Assembly: GCA_021324755.1 (NCBI GenBank)
Contig: JAJPIL010000008.1
Coordinates: forward strand, 1 to 64,000
Reading direction: 5' to 3'
Length of the DNA: 64,000 nucleotides
DNA from: Pseudomonadota bacterium
GTDB taxonomy: Bacteria > Desulfobacterota > Binatia > Binatales > Binataceae
Made by a program: the position numbers and the translations under genes. Numbering within the stretch: the stretch's first letter is position 1; every line of letters begins with the position of its first letter. The notes below the pieces were generated by a model. It was not told where the DNA came from. It made no database searches and saw nothing but the letters and a program-made list of their open reading frames with translations. Positions 37,669-46,723 of the stretch are shown here, one piece after another.

Positions 37669-38864
37669 GCGGGTTCAAAGAAGAATTTTTTCGCCATATC
37701 GCGCAAACCTCCGACTCGCCGATCGGGCTCGAGGTAATCGAGGCTACGGGGTCGTGGCTTATCACACGCGATGGTAAGAAGTATCTCGATTTCATCTCGG
37801 GTATCGGCGTGTCCAATCTCGGCCATGGCCATCCCGCGGTCCTCCAGGCTATTCGAGAACAATCCCAGCGATACCTTCACGTGATGGTTTATGGTGAGTA
37901 CGTGCTCGACGTCCAGGTCAAACTTGCCTCGCGCTTGGCGTCCGTTCTGCCTGCTCCTATAGATAGGATTTATTTTACGAATTCGGGCGCGGAAGCGATC
38001 GAGGGCGCGCTTAAGACGGCTCGTAAGTACACGGGCCGAAGCGCGTGGGCAGCCTTTGACGGTGCCTATCACGGCGACACGATGGCTGCCTTGGCGTTGA
38101 TGGGCAATCCCGCCTTTCGAGCGCCTTTCGAGCCGCTGCCGGGTCCAGTTGTGCGCCTTGTTTATAACGACGAAACTTCGTTGCGCGCGATTGACGAGCG
38201 GGTAGCCGCAGTGGTGATCGAGCCCGTCCAAGCCGAAGGGGGCGTCCGAATTCCCACGCCCACCTTTATGCAGGAACTCAGGCGTGTGTGCGACGAACGC
38301 GGAGTGTTGCTCATATTCGACGAGGTGCTGACAGGTTTTGGCCGAACAGGTCGCCTTTTCGCGCTCGAGCACTTTGGCGTCATCCCGGATATGGTCGTCT
38401 TAGCCAAGGCTTTGGGAGGGGGGCTTCCTTTGGGAGCCTTTTGCGCGCCCACCAAAATTCTCGAGGTTATTTCGCGCGATCCCCCATTAGGACACATCAC
38501 CACATTCGGCGGTCATCCGCTCTCGTGTGCAGCGGGTCTCGCTGCTTTAGAATTTATCTTGGCAAACCGCTTGTGGGCGCGCGCGGAGAAGGTCGGACAA
38601 GCACTTAAGTTTAAGCTCAGTAGCTTTGTCGACGGCCGGCGGGTCGCCGCGGTCCGGGGGATCGGGTTGCTCGTAGGGATAGAGTTTACCAAGCCTGAAT
38701 TTGCTCGAACCTTCACGGAAAGGACTATAATGGAAAGTGTGGTCGTGAACTGGACGCTAAACGCTGATAACGTGGTTCGTCTGGCACCGCCGTTGACCGT
38801 GGGCGAAGACGAAATCGAGTTCGCTGCAGCGGCAATGGCTAGGGCTCTTTCCTGCCTGCGTTAG
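37665..38864 (+). CDS. class III PLP-dependent aminotransferase
   Basis: A 399-aa fold-type I aminotransferase of the class III (acetylornithine/GABA/diamine) group. Seen: LDFISGIGVSNLGHGHP, TNSGAEAIEGALKTAR, IFDEVLTGFGRTGRLFA, and the PLP lysine in AKALGGGLPLGAF. I use ATG 37665, overlapping the luxC-like stop (ATGA); the open frame upstream is inside that gene. Class III enzymes commonly transaminate omega-aldehydes, so making an amine from the LuxC aldehyde is a reasonable inference. The substrate is not shown. Confidence 0.9.
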   Translation: MSGFKEEFFRHIAQTSDSPIGLEVIEATGSWLITRDGKKYLDFISGIGVSNLGHGHPAVLQAIREQSQRYLHVMVYGEYVLDVQVKLASRLASVLPAPIDRIYFTNSGAEAIEGALKTARKYTGRSAWAAFDGAYHGDTMAALALMGNPAFRAPFEPLPGPVVRLVYNDETSLRAIDERVAAVVIEPVQAEGGVRIPTPTFMQELRRVCDERGVLLIFDEVLTGFGRTGRLFALEHFGVIPDMVVLAKALGGGLPLGAFCAPTKILEVISRDPPLGHITTFGGHPLSCAAGLAALEFILANRLWARAEKVGQALKFKLSSFVDGRRVAAVRGIGLLVGIEFTKPEFARTFTERTIMESVVVNWTLNADNVVRLAPPLTVGEDEIEFAAAAMARALSCLR

Positions 38865-39264
38865 TGTCGCCCGGCAAAACGCCGCCCTCGGACGAATATT
38901 TGGATGCTCGGGATATTAGCAGCTCCGCTTTCGAGCCTGCATCAGACTTACGCAATTGTGAGCTACATTCGAACCAACATTATGTCTCATCGAGCCTTCG
39001 CGGCGTCGTGATTGGCGTCGGCTCACCGAAAGAAACTTGTGCGTTCAGAGTGCCGTAGATCGAACGGCTTCACGTTAACAAGACCGACAAAATCTCGCAA
39101 GGCGAAGGCGCTACGGGGAGGCGGCGGAATCCGGCAGCTCGGTCGATATGCGTAAAATGCTGTGAGACTACGGTTAAAATTGCGTCAAGCTGCCTCTTTA
39201 CCACGCCTCAAAGCCAGTATATTGCAAAAATTGCAAGCTTTGCCTGACCGAGCAGCCATCCATA
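38865..39264. other. 400-base gap before thiL
   Basis: A 64-codon GTG frame at 38864-39058 overlaps the aminotransferase stop but has no recognisable feature and is not called. Near 39217 there is TATATTGCAAAAATTGCAA, two palindromic TTGCAA boxes, in the likely thiL promoter. No TPP riboswitch core (CTGAGA) was found. Confidence 0.35.
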
Positions 39265-40245
39265 ATGAACGCATCTGGGGATGAGTTTGCCTTAATAAGG
39301 CGGCTTTGTGCTGGCCTGCGTCACAGCCGGCGTGTGCTAGTAGGCCCCGGTGATGATTGTGCGCTTGTCGACGTAGCTGGTGCAAAGCAACTTGTGACCA
39401 TCGATTCGTTGGTAGAAGGGGTACACTTTGAGCTCGAGTGGTTTACTCCAGCCGAGCTGGGCGCGCGTGCTCTTGCCGTCAATCTCAGCGATATAGCCGC
39501 CATGGGCGGCCAGCCGACTGCTTGCGTCATAGCGTTGGCGTTGCGTGAAAATTTACCTCCGCGGTTCGCTGAAGAACTCTACGTGGGCATTAGACGCGCA
39601 GCGAAGCGCGCGCAGATCGATATCGTCGGTGGCAACATCACCTCAGCAAGCGAGCTTTCGGTGACGGTAGCGATGTTCGGTCTGGCGCCGAACGGCGTTT
39701 TGCTCCGTAGCGCAGGTCGGCAAGGTTATGACATTTTCGTAACGGGCACGCTAGGGGATGCGGCTCTGGGTTGGAGAATACTGGCTGGTCAGGTCTTGGC
39801 AGAAGGCTCTGCGCGGGACTTTCTCGTAAACCGCTATCTTAGCCCGAGCCCTCGAATCGAAGCTGGACGAAAGCTGAGCAAGCTCGAGCCGTCGGCCGCA
39901 GCTATCGATCTTAGCGACGGATTGGCAGGAGACTTAAAGCACATTCTGCGTGCAAGCCGCGTGGGCGCCGAGATAGACGCGGCACTGATTCCCTTATCTC
40001 CAGCTTATAGAGCGGTTGCTGGCTCAGACTTGAAGTATGCGTTGACTGGGGGCGATGACTACGAGCTCTTGTTTTGTCTGCCGCCCCATTACTCAGCGGC
40101 GTCACTCAGTAGACGCCTTGGTGTAGCGGTGACGCGCATCGGTAGGTTGATAGGAAAAAGCTCAAAACTTGTGATCAAGAACTTGCCATCCGGTCTCTCA
40201 GCTGAGGCTCTTCGAGGTTGGGACCATCTACGTCGCGAGAGCTAG
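39265..40245 (+). CDS. thiL: thiamine-monophosphate kinase
   Basis: ThiL phosphorylates TMP to the active cofactor TPP. The 326-aa protein has GPGDDCALVDV, TIDSLVEGVHFELEW, NLSDIAAMGGQPTACV, GGNITSASELSVTV, LSDGLAGDL and TGGDDYELLFCLP, all typical of the PurM-like kinase fold with acidic metal sites. It is first of the run thiL-corC-corC-larB-ubiB. Confidence 0.96.
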   Translation: MNASGDEFALIRRLCAGLRHSRRVLVGPGDDCALVDVAGAKQLVTIDSLVEGVHFELEWFTPAELGARALAVNLSDIAAMGGQPTACVIALALRENLPPRFAEELYVGIRRAAKRAQIDIVGGNITSASELSVTVAMFGLAPNGVLLRSAGRQGYDIFVTGTLGDAALGWRILAGQVLAEGSARDFLVNRYLSPSPRIEAGRKLSKLEPSAAAIDLSDGLAGDLKHILRASRVGAEIDAALIPLSPAYRAVAGSDLKYALTGGDDYELLFCLPPHYSAASLSRRLGVAVTRIGRLIGKSSKLVIKNLPSGLSAEALRGWDHLRRES

Positions 40246-40253
40246 CTTTCGTT

Positions 40254-41456
40254 ATGTGGGCGATACCTTTTGTCGTAGCGGCACTGGTGGTTGTTAGCGG
40301 ATCGCTCGCAGCAAGTGAAACTGCATTGTTTTCTCTGCTTCGGATGAGGAGCGTGCGAGCACGCCTTAGCGCTGGGACCGCTTATGCGGTCGATCAACTC
40401 TTAAATCGACCTTTTGAATTTTTGATGGTTATCGGGTCGCTTAGCGAGTGCGCCAATGTTTTCGCCGAGAGCCTAGCTGCCGCGTGGATGTTGGCGGTAT
40501 TCGGCCGACGTGGGGCTTATCTCACTGTTCCAATCATGTTCACGATTATGTTGGTGTTCGCTGAGATAACGCCCAAAACTTTCGCCCTTGCGCATCCGAG
40601 CGCTATCATTCGGCTCACTGCCCGACCGCTGTGGCTAGCCGTAGCGCTAATTTCGCCCTTGGTACGTAGGTTTATGGCACATTTTCGGGTTTCGGCTGAA
40701 CCGATCTCGAAAACGGAATTTCAAGTTTTGCTGAGACTGGGCGAAGACCAGGGGCAGGTAAAGGCTGCTGAGCGCGAGGTGATAAGGCGAGTTTTCGAAT
40801 TTTCAAGCCGGCGCGTTGCAGATATTATGACGCCGCGAGAACGAGTTTTTTCGCTCAGCATCGACACTCCTCCCGAAAAGCTCATCGCCGAGTGTGCACG
40901 CGGTCACTTTTCGCGCGTCCCAGTCTATCGAGGCGATCCTGATAATATTGTCGGAGTCCTCCACGTAAAGGACCTAGTGGTTCGCCGTTTAGAGACCACT
41001 CCGACGCGCCTTGAGCGCCTTCTTCGTCGTCCACGCTTTGTCCCGCCGAACAAGCGCGTGGGCGAGTTGTTCGAGGAGATGCGGCGCGAGCGGGTTCAGC
41101 TCGTCTTAGTCGTGGACGAATACGGAAAACTTTTGGGTTTAGCAACGTTTGAAGATCTACTAGAGGAACTTTTCGGCGAAATACGCGATGAGTTCGACGT
41201 GCAAATCCCCGAGATGGTTGCGTTTCCGAACGGCGAGATGCTCGTCAGCGGGTCGATTGAGCTTTCTCGGTTGAACCAGGTGCTCCAGAAGCGCGGACGT
41301 AAACCACTTGCAAACGGCGAACCGACGCTTGGACGTCTTATCGTTCAGCGTCTGGGCCGTATTCCTCGCCGTGGCGAACGTCTGTCGCTCGGAAACCTCG
41401 CCGTAGTTGTCGAGAAAGTTCGTGGCGCTTCGGTCGAGTTGGTGCGGGTAAAGTGA
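40254..41456 (+). CDS. CNNM/CorC-type transporter protein, copy 1
   Basis: A membrane protein of the hemolysin C/CNNM family linked to Mg2+ or Co2+ export: DUF21 membrane domain (about 1-170, three or more hydrophobic segments), two CBS repeats (starting VADIMTPRERVF and around RRPRFVPPNKRVGELFEEM), and a CorC/HlyC C-terminal domain. I take ATG 40254, just after thiL; ATG 40218 inside thiL would add 12 residues. Followed by a paralogue 3 bases later. Confidence 0.9.
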   Translation: MWAIPFVVAALVVVSGSLAASETALFSLLRMRSVRARLSAGTAYAVDQLLNRPFEFLMVIGSLSECANVFAESLAAAWMLAVFGRRGAYLTVPIMFTIMLVFAEITPKTFALAHPSAIIRLTARPLWLAVALISPLVRRFMAHFRVSAEPISKTEFQVLLRLGEDQGQVKAAEREVIRRVFEFSSRRVADIMTPRERVFSLSIDTPPEKLIAECARGHFSRVPVYRGDPDNIVGVLHVKDLVVRRLETTPTRLERLLRRPRFVPPNKRVGELFEEMRRERVQLVLVVDEYGKLLGLATFEDLLEELFGEIRDEFDVQIPEMVAFPNGEMLVSGSIELSRLNQVLQKRGRKPLANGEPTLGRLIVQRLGRIPRRGERLSLGNLAVVVEKVRGASVELVRVK

Positions 41457-41459
41457 ACG

Positions 41460-42758
41460 ATGGTTTGGGGAAATTTGCGCGTAATAAAACTTGTCGTGCT
41501 TCTGAGTCTGTGCCTGGCCTCCGAGGCCTTATTTGCTGCTAGCGAAATGGCGTTGGTGGCTAGCGATGAGCTCAAGCTCAAGGCCCAGAGCGAAGCGGGC
41601 GATCGGCGGGCACGCCGTCTTTTGGAGTTGCTTGCCCGTCGAGACCAGTTGCTTGCGCTGACTCTTACGGGAGCAAATCTCTCCACCATCCTTAGCGCGA
41701 CCCTGCTGACTTTTTATCTTCACCGTCTTGGCGCGGGTAAAGCTCTGTATGCCCCAGTGCTGCTCACCCCCCTTGTTTTGGTGTTCGGTGAAGCGTTGCC
41801 TAAACTTCTGAGTTTGCGCTACCCGGTCGAATTTGGCAAAGCGATGGCTCGGCCGCTGCACCTTTTAGCGACCGTCGCGATGCCTTTGCTTTGGTTGGAA
41901 ACGTGGTTCAGTAAAAGCTTGCGGCGCTTAGCTGGTGTAGCCCAAGAAGCGCGCAGCGTGTTTCTTACTCGCGAGGATTTGGCGTTTTTGGTGGGACGAG
42001 AGTCGGCGGAGAGCGGGGTCGATGTGGATGCGATTCAACCGGCGGAACGTCAGATCATTCGGCGGTTTTTGCGCTTTGGCCGCCTTGAGGCTCGCAACGC
42101 GATGGTGCCGCTGGTCCGAGTGGAGGCGGTTTCTAAGGACGCTACCGTCAGGGAGGCGATCGAGATCGTAAGACGAGAAGGCTTCAGCCGGCTTCCTGTG
42201 TACGACGGTCACATCGTAGATATCGTCGGCGTAATCCATGTTTTCGATCTGCTCGAGGTGCCAAGCCTCGACGTTGTTATCGGGGAAGTGATGCGTCCGG
42301 TGAGCTACGTATCGGAATCGACTCCCTTGAGCGAAGTTTGGGCGCTGTTGCAGCGCACCGGCGAGAACCTTGCGGTAGTGGTTGACGAGCACGGCGGCGC
42401 CACAGGCATCGTAACGATGGAGGACCTATTGGAAGAAATTGTCGGCGAGATCGAGGATGAGTACGATGTGCGCGAAGAGCACATCAGAATCGTGAACTCC
42501 AGGCAGATCGCGGTGTCTGGACAAACCCAGATCAGTGAACTCAACGAGCGGTTCGGCCTTCGGCTGCCGGAAAGCAGCGATTATATTACACTTGCTGGCT
42601 TAGTGATCCAGCGTTTGGGTCATATTCCGAGGGTTGGAGAACGGATCAGGGTCGACGGCATCGTGATCGACGTGGTGCTCAGTGACGCACGCTCGGTTCA
42701 GGAACTGATGCTCACTCTACCCTATCCGATTCGTCCAGAGACTGGCGGGCGGCGATGA
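41460..42758 (+). CDS. CNNM/CorC-type transporter protein, copy 2
   Basis: A 432-aa paralogue of the preceding gene with the same DUF21-CBS-CBS-CorC order: hydrophobic N-terminus with [20 protein letters not shown] segments [21 protein letters not shown] and [17 protein letters not shown], and [30 protein letters not shown]. The tandem pair may form a heterodimer, since CNNM proteins are dimers. Its stop overlaps larB by ATGA. Confidence 0.9.
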   Translation: MVWGNLRVIKLVVLLSLCLASEALFAASEMALVASDELKLKAQSEAGDRRARRLLELLARRDQLLALTLTGANLSTILSATLLTFYLHRLGAGKALYAPVLLTPLVLVFGEALPKLLSLRYPVEFGKAMARPLHLLATVAMPLLWLETWFSKSLRRLAGVAQEARSVFLTREDLAFLVGRESAESGVDVDAIQPAERQIIRRFLRFGRLEARNAMVPLVRVEAVSKDATVREAIEIVRREGFSRLPVYDGHIVDIVGVIHVFDLLEVPSLDVVIGEVMRPVSYVSESTPLSEVWALLQRTGENLAVVVDEHGGATGIVTMEDLLEEIVGEIEDEYDVREEHIRIVNSRQIAVSGQTQISELNERFGLRLPESSDYITLAGLVIQRLGHIPRVGERIRVDGIVIDVVLSDARSVQELMLTLPYPIRPETGGRR

Positions 42759-43528
42759 CCGAACGGGTAGTGCGAGAAATTCTCGAGCAGGTGGCCGATG
42801 GAAAGCTTCAGGTTAGCGCTGCGATGCAGCGTCTAAAACACTTGCCCTTCGAGGAGCTTGACTTCGCGCGGATCGACCATCATCGCTGGTTGCGGCGTGG
42901 ACTGCCCGAGGTCGTACTGGGGGAGCATAAGAGCGCTGAACAGATTGCCGGTATCGGGCGGCGAATCGTGGCAGCCGGATCGAACTTGATAGTGACGCGA
43001 TTGAGCAGGGACAAGGCGAGCGTAGTGAAACGTAAGCTCAAGCGTTTCGTCTATTACGATGTAGCCGAGTTGGGAGCGATTATAACTCAGCCGATAGAGC
43101 CCCGGGGCCACGGAGCGGTGATGGTGATCAGCGCTGGAACCTCGGACATCAAAGTGGCTGAGGAAGCGGCCCTTTGCGCCGAGTTTTTTGGGAACCGCGT
43201 CGAGCGCCTCTACGACGTTGGGGTGGCCGGGCTCCATCGTTTGACGTCGAGCCTTGAGCTCATCGAGCGCGCTTCGGTGCTGATCGTCGTCGCCGGTATG
43301 GAAGGAGCGTTGCCGTCGGTAGTGGCAGGTTTGCTGGATAAGCCGCTGATCGCGGTGCCTACCAGCGCCGGCTATGGAACGTCGTTCGGCGGTCTGACGG
43401 CGCTGCTCGGCATGTTAAACAGCTGTGCCGGTGGGGTCACGGTGGTGAACATCGACAACGGTTTTGGCGCGGCCTTTGCCGCGACTCTGATCAACCGCGT
43501 AGGCCTCGACCGACAAACCACGGCATAA
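42755..43528 (+). CDS. larB: LarB-type nicotinate adenine dinucleotide carboxylase/hydrolase
   Basis: LarB starts synthesis of the nickel pincer nucleotide cofactor by carboxylating and hydrolysing NaAD; its fold is like AIR carboxylase (PurE). The 257-aa protein has the N-terminal ILEQVADGKLQVSAAMQRL and PEVVLGEHKSAEQI, and the C-terminal GTSDIKVAEEAALCAEFFGN and PTSAGYGTSFGG. larC, larE and a racemase are not in the window. It overlaps corC (ATGA) and the kinase gene (TAATG). Confidence 0.9.
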   Translation: MTERVVREILEQVADGKLQVSAAMQRLKHLPFEELDFARIDHHRWLRRGLPEVVLGEHKSAEQIAGIGRRIVAAGSNLIVTRLSRDKASVVKRKLKRFVYYDVAELGAIITQPIEPRGHGAVMVISAGTSDIKVAEEAALCAEFFGNRVERLYDVGVAGLHRLTSSLELIERASVLIVVAGMEGALPSVVAGLLDKPLIAVPTSAGYGTSFGGLTALLGMLNSCAGGVTVVNIDNGFGAAFAATLINRVGLDRQTTA

Positions 43529-44874
43529 TGGCGTCGCGCAAAACGCTTACAACGGGAAGAGCTCGAAGAGCTATTACAATCGGTGGCCTCGCCTCTCAGG
43601 TTGGTTCGAGCTACCTTTGGGCTTCCGTACGTCAGCTTTTACAAGGCAAGGAGGAAGGAAACAAGCTTTTAATCGAAACCCATATCAGAAACGCGCAGCG
43701 AATCGTTGAACGGTCAAAGCAACTGCGCGGCGCGTTTATGAAGTTGGTCCAGATGCTTTCGATGCGGACCGACATGTTACCTGCGCAAGCGGTTGACATT
43801 CTTAAGCTGACCCAATCCAACGTCCCGCCGATGGACTACGACATGATAAGCGAGCAAATAAGGCGCGAGCTTGGCGCCCCACCGGAGCGTTTGTTCGCGA
43901 GCTTTGAGCCGACGGCTTTTGCTGCGGCCTCGCTCGGCCAAGTCCATCGTGCGCGCCTAAAAAACGGGACCGAGGTTGCGGTAAAAGTTCAATATCCTGG
44001 CGTGGACAAAACCGTCGAAGAGGACCTGCGAAACTTAAAGCTTCTCCTGCAAACTTTCTCGGCATTGGCGCGAGACATGATGCGCCAGAAGATCGAAGTA
44101 CGAAAGATTTATCTCGAGCTCGAGGAGCGCCTGAAGGAGGAGCTCGATTACCAGCTGGAAGCTCGCAACATGACCTACTTCGGCAAGTTGCTCGCCGATG
44201 ACGACGAGGTCGTAATCCCCAGGGTAATCGAGAATCTAAGCTCCCGCAAAGTCCTTACGATGACATACCTGGATGGCTATCCATTGGCCGACGTATTGGC
44301 ACCTGGCGTAGACCAACAGCTCAAAGAATGGCTTGCCAGGAAATATTTTTCGTTGGTGTGGCGACAGATTCTCGAGCTTGGCGTTCTGCACACCGATCCT
44401 CATCCGGGAAACTATCTCGTAAGCTACGAACCGAAGCTTGCGATTTTGGACTTCGGCTCGATTCGGCGCTTCCCCGAAACCATTCAGCGGGCCCAACTCA
44501 AGTTTGCGGTTGCTGTGTTGGAGAACGACAAGAAAGCGATGGGACAAGCGATGGTCGCGCTGGGACATTTAAGTCCCAAGCAGGATCCCGAGCCGATGAT
44601 CGAGATGGTGCGCATCCTATTCGAACCCATCCTGGTAGACAGACCGTACGACCCAAACGAGTACGACTCGGTTGCCAAAGCGCGAGCGGCAAGCGAAATC
44701 GCTTTTGCTCACAAGCTTTACAACTCCCCTCCGCACAGCGTCTTCGTACTGCGGGTGCTGATCGGTCTGGATGGTCTTATGAAGCAGCTCGGAGTAGTGA
44801 CCAATTACCGGGAAATCTTTCGGCAGTGCGTTATGCGAGCGATAAAGGTTCGAGGGCTTGAAAAAGGTGCTTAG
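43528..44874 (+). CDS. ABC1/UbiB-family protein kinase-like protein
   Basis: A 448-aa ABC1/ADCK/UbiB family protein, an atypical kinase/ATPase supporting quinone lipid metabolism. Seen: the Ala-rich loop FAAASLGQVH (131-140), EVAVKVQYPGVDKTVEEDL with the lysine, HTDPHPGNYLV and ILDFGS. The family-defining KxGQ motif reads KLVQ (72-75), Gly replaced by Val. No C-terminal membrane anchor is obvious. Starts on the last base of the larB stop. Confidence 0.9.
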   Translation: MASRKTLTTGRARRAITIGGLASQVGSSYLWASVRQLLQGKEEGNKLLIETHIRNAQRIVERSKQLRGAFMKLVQMLSMRTDMLPAQAVDILKLTQSNVPPMDYDMISEQIRRELGAPPERLFASFEPTAFAAASLGQVHRARLKNGTEVAVKVQYPGVDKTVEEDLRNLKLLLQTFSALARDMMRQKIEVRKIYLELEERLKEELDYQLEARNMTYFGKLLADDDEVVIPRVIENLSSRKVLTMTYLDGYPLADVLAPGVDQQLKEWLARKYFSLVWRQILELGVLHTDPHPGNYLVSYEPKLAILDFGSIRRFPETIQRAQLKFAVAVLENDKKAMGQAMVALGHLSPKQDPEPMIEMVRILFEPILVDRPYDPNEYDSVAKARAASEIAFAHKLYNSPPHSVFVLRVLIGLDGLMKQLGVVTNYREIFRQCVMRAIKVRGLEKGA

Positions 44875-45020
44875 TCGGCTCGTTTTTTCCCTTGTTTGTC
44901 GGTTATCGTTAACCAAAACTGAGCTTGTGCTACGTAATCGTCGCTTGCCTGAGGGTTGCCTCTTCGCCATCAGTTCGACAAAATTGCGCTAAATTATATC
45001 TTTCGTGGAAAATCATCCTT

Positions 45021-45626
45021 ATGCTTACAAAACGTCAAAAACAAATTATCGATTTTGTCAGTAAATACATTGGCGAGCACGGTTATGCCCCGACATTGCA
45101 GGAGATCGGGAACTTCTTCGGTCTGTCCTCACTAGCCACCGTACACAAGCATCTAAAAAACCTCGAGCATAAGGGCTACATTCGTCGTCAATGGAACCAT
45201 AGTCGCGCCCTCGAAATTATCCGCGGACATGCACCTGGTACAACTTCTCACTCGGTGCCACTGCTGGGGGAGGTGGCAGCGGGTACGCCTATCGAGGCGG
45301 TCGAAAATCCAGAGACGATCAGCGTCCCAGAGGATTTCGTATCTCGCCAGCCGACCTTCTGCCTTCGTGTTCGAGGCGAATCGATGATCGACGAAGGCAT
45401 TCGCAGCGGCGACTATATAATCGTAGAAAGCCGAGAAACGGCCAACGACGGAGAAACTGTAGTCGCGTTGGTCAATGGTGAGGCCACGGTAAAGAAGTTC
45501 TTTCGAACCCCGGAAGGACAAATTCGTCTTGAGCCGGCGAATGCGAATATGGCACCGATCATTGCTAAGCCCGAAGAAGTGAAGGTGCAGGGAGTGGTCG
45601 TAGGTCTTATGCGGCGCTATCGCTAA
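45021..45626 (+). CDS. lexA: SOS repressor LexA
   Basis: A 201-aa LexA: N-terminal winged HTH (TLQEIGNFFGLSSLATVHKHL), cleavage site A87-G88 in GEVAAGTP, and Ser121/Lys158 catalytic dyad (VRGESMIDEG, EATVKKF), 37 residues apart as in E. coli. ATG 45021 gives the standard N-terminus MLTKRQKQII; the open frame upstream is non-coding. No E. coli or Bacillus-type LexA box was recognised upstream, so the local operator is unknown. Confidence 0.97.
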   Translation: MLTKRQKQIIDFVSKYIGEHGYAPTLQEIGNFFGLSSLATVHKHLKNLEHKGYIRRQWNHSRALEIIRGHAPGTTSHSVPLLGEVAAGTPIEAVENPETISVPEDFVSRQPTFCLRVRGESMIDEGIRSGDYIIVESRETANDGETVVALVNGEATVKKFFRTPEGQIRLEPANANMAPIIAKPEEVKVQGVVVGLMRRYR

Positions 45627-46120
45627 GGCTTAACGTTGTGAACGCTGACCGATAACACCAAACTGTTACGCGACAAAATAAGTCTGCACCAATCCGGCGG
45701 CACACTTTTTGGCTGTGTTCACCGCGCTAGGAAACTTTAGAAAGTTGATTTCCGCCTCGGGAACGAGTTTTAGTTCATCGCAAATTCTATAAGGTGCGGC
45801 TTCCTAGCTTAGAGCATACCGAAATTGCGAGCACCAGCTCGCTCGTCACGTGAGCGAAGTTTGTGCCAGGCGGCGCACGGCGTACGCTTAAGGAAAGCTT
45901 TTTGCCACGCAGTGCTTTAGCTAAACGGCGATCCCAGCGATGCTGCAAGGCAGCTATTCCTTAAAGCCTTTCGGTGATATAACGAAGCGGCTTGGTGCGT
46001 TGTTTGTCGGCGGTTTGCGAGTAAACTCTGCGTTAGCGTATGGGGCTAGCGTGCTTCACAGTGATATGTGGGCGGTAGGTGTTGCCTGGTAGGCAAGCTT
46101 TCGCCGGGCGGATTGCTTCG
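45627..46120. other. 490-base gap after lexA
   Basis: No supported gene, RNA or terminator. A GTG/TTG extension of the next frame to 46079 is possible. Nothing else stands out on either strand. Confidence 0.4.
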
Positions 46121-46723
46121 ATGATACAGGTAGGCGAGTATCGCTACCAAATAACCTTCCACGGCGAGATTGTAGCCTACGAATTAGCTTGGGTAAGTTC
46201 TGGGCGCGTGCTTTCGAGGCGCGAGGCGGTCGGAACAAAAGACTTTTACCAGGTGGAAGCCCAGCTTGATCCTCAGGGAAACATCATAGAAGCTCAGGCG
46301 TCGTCTTTGAGCGGACTTTTTACCCGCAGCGCCCGCTACAGAGTTGTAAACGACGTAGTGGAAGGCTCGGTGCGTGGCGTTTCAGCGATTACGCCGCTAG
46401 AAATTGGCCTCGGGCGTTTTCGCGAAATTGATTTCGACATGGCCGTGTTCAAAGCGCTCGTAATATCTCACCTCGAGCAGCGCGGGGCTGAACAATGGAC
46501 TGGGCGAGTGGCCACGGTCGACCCGGTTACGCTCGTCATGCGTTTAGTTAAGCACTCTTATAGCCGTATAGGCCGAGCCGAACGAATCTGGCGTTTTGAG
46601 CCCGCGATCGGTGAGATCGAGCTGATAGAGCTGGATAGCGAGGGTCGGTTGGTGCGCCGAGAGGATGAGAAGGGTTTTAAGCTCAAACTTCTCGAAGCAC
46701 GAAGCGGCGCTACACATAGTTAG
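46121..46723 (+). CDS. protein of unknown function, beta-rich
   Basis: About 200 aa, not recognised. It looks beta-rich: EYRYQITFHGEIVAYELAWV, YRVVNDVVEGSV, then a helical segment DFDMAVFKALVISHLEQRG and further strands. No signal peptide or membrane segment from ATG 46121. The open frame extends to a GTG at 46079, adding 14 residues; neither start has a strong ribosome-binding site. It ends 14 bases inside the 3' end of the convergent VIT1-type gene. Confidence 0.6.
   Translation: MIQVGEYRYQITFHGEIVAYELAWVSSGRVLSRREAVGTKDFYQVEAQLDPQGNIIEAQASSLSGLFTRSARYRVVNDVVEGSVRGVSAITPLEIGLGRFREIDFDMAVFKALVISHLEQRGAEQWTGRVATVDPVTLVMRLVKHSYSRIGRAERIWRFEPAIGEIELIELDSEGRLVRREDEKGFKLKLLEARSGATHS

Noticed and set aside
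38864-39058. 64-codon frame overlapping the aminotransferase stop
   Set aside because: No homology signal; overlap alone is not enough.
39059-39264. TPP riboswitch upstream of thiL
   Set aside because: An ACGGGG string exists but the CTGAGA and GAACCTGA-type core is missing.
44875-45020. LexA operator in front of lexA
   Set aside because: Neither CTGT-N8-ACAG nor GAAC-N4-GTTC is present; a lineage-specific box may exist but cannot be named from one copy.
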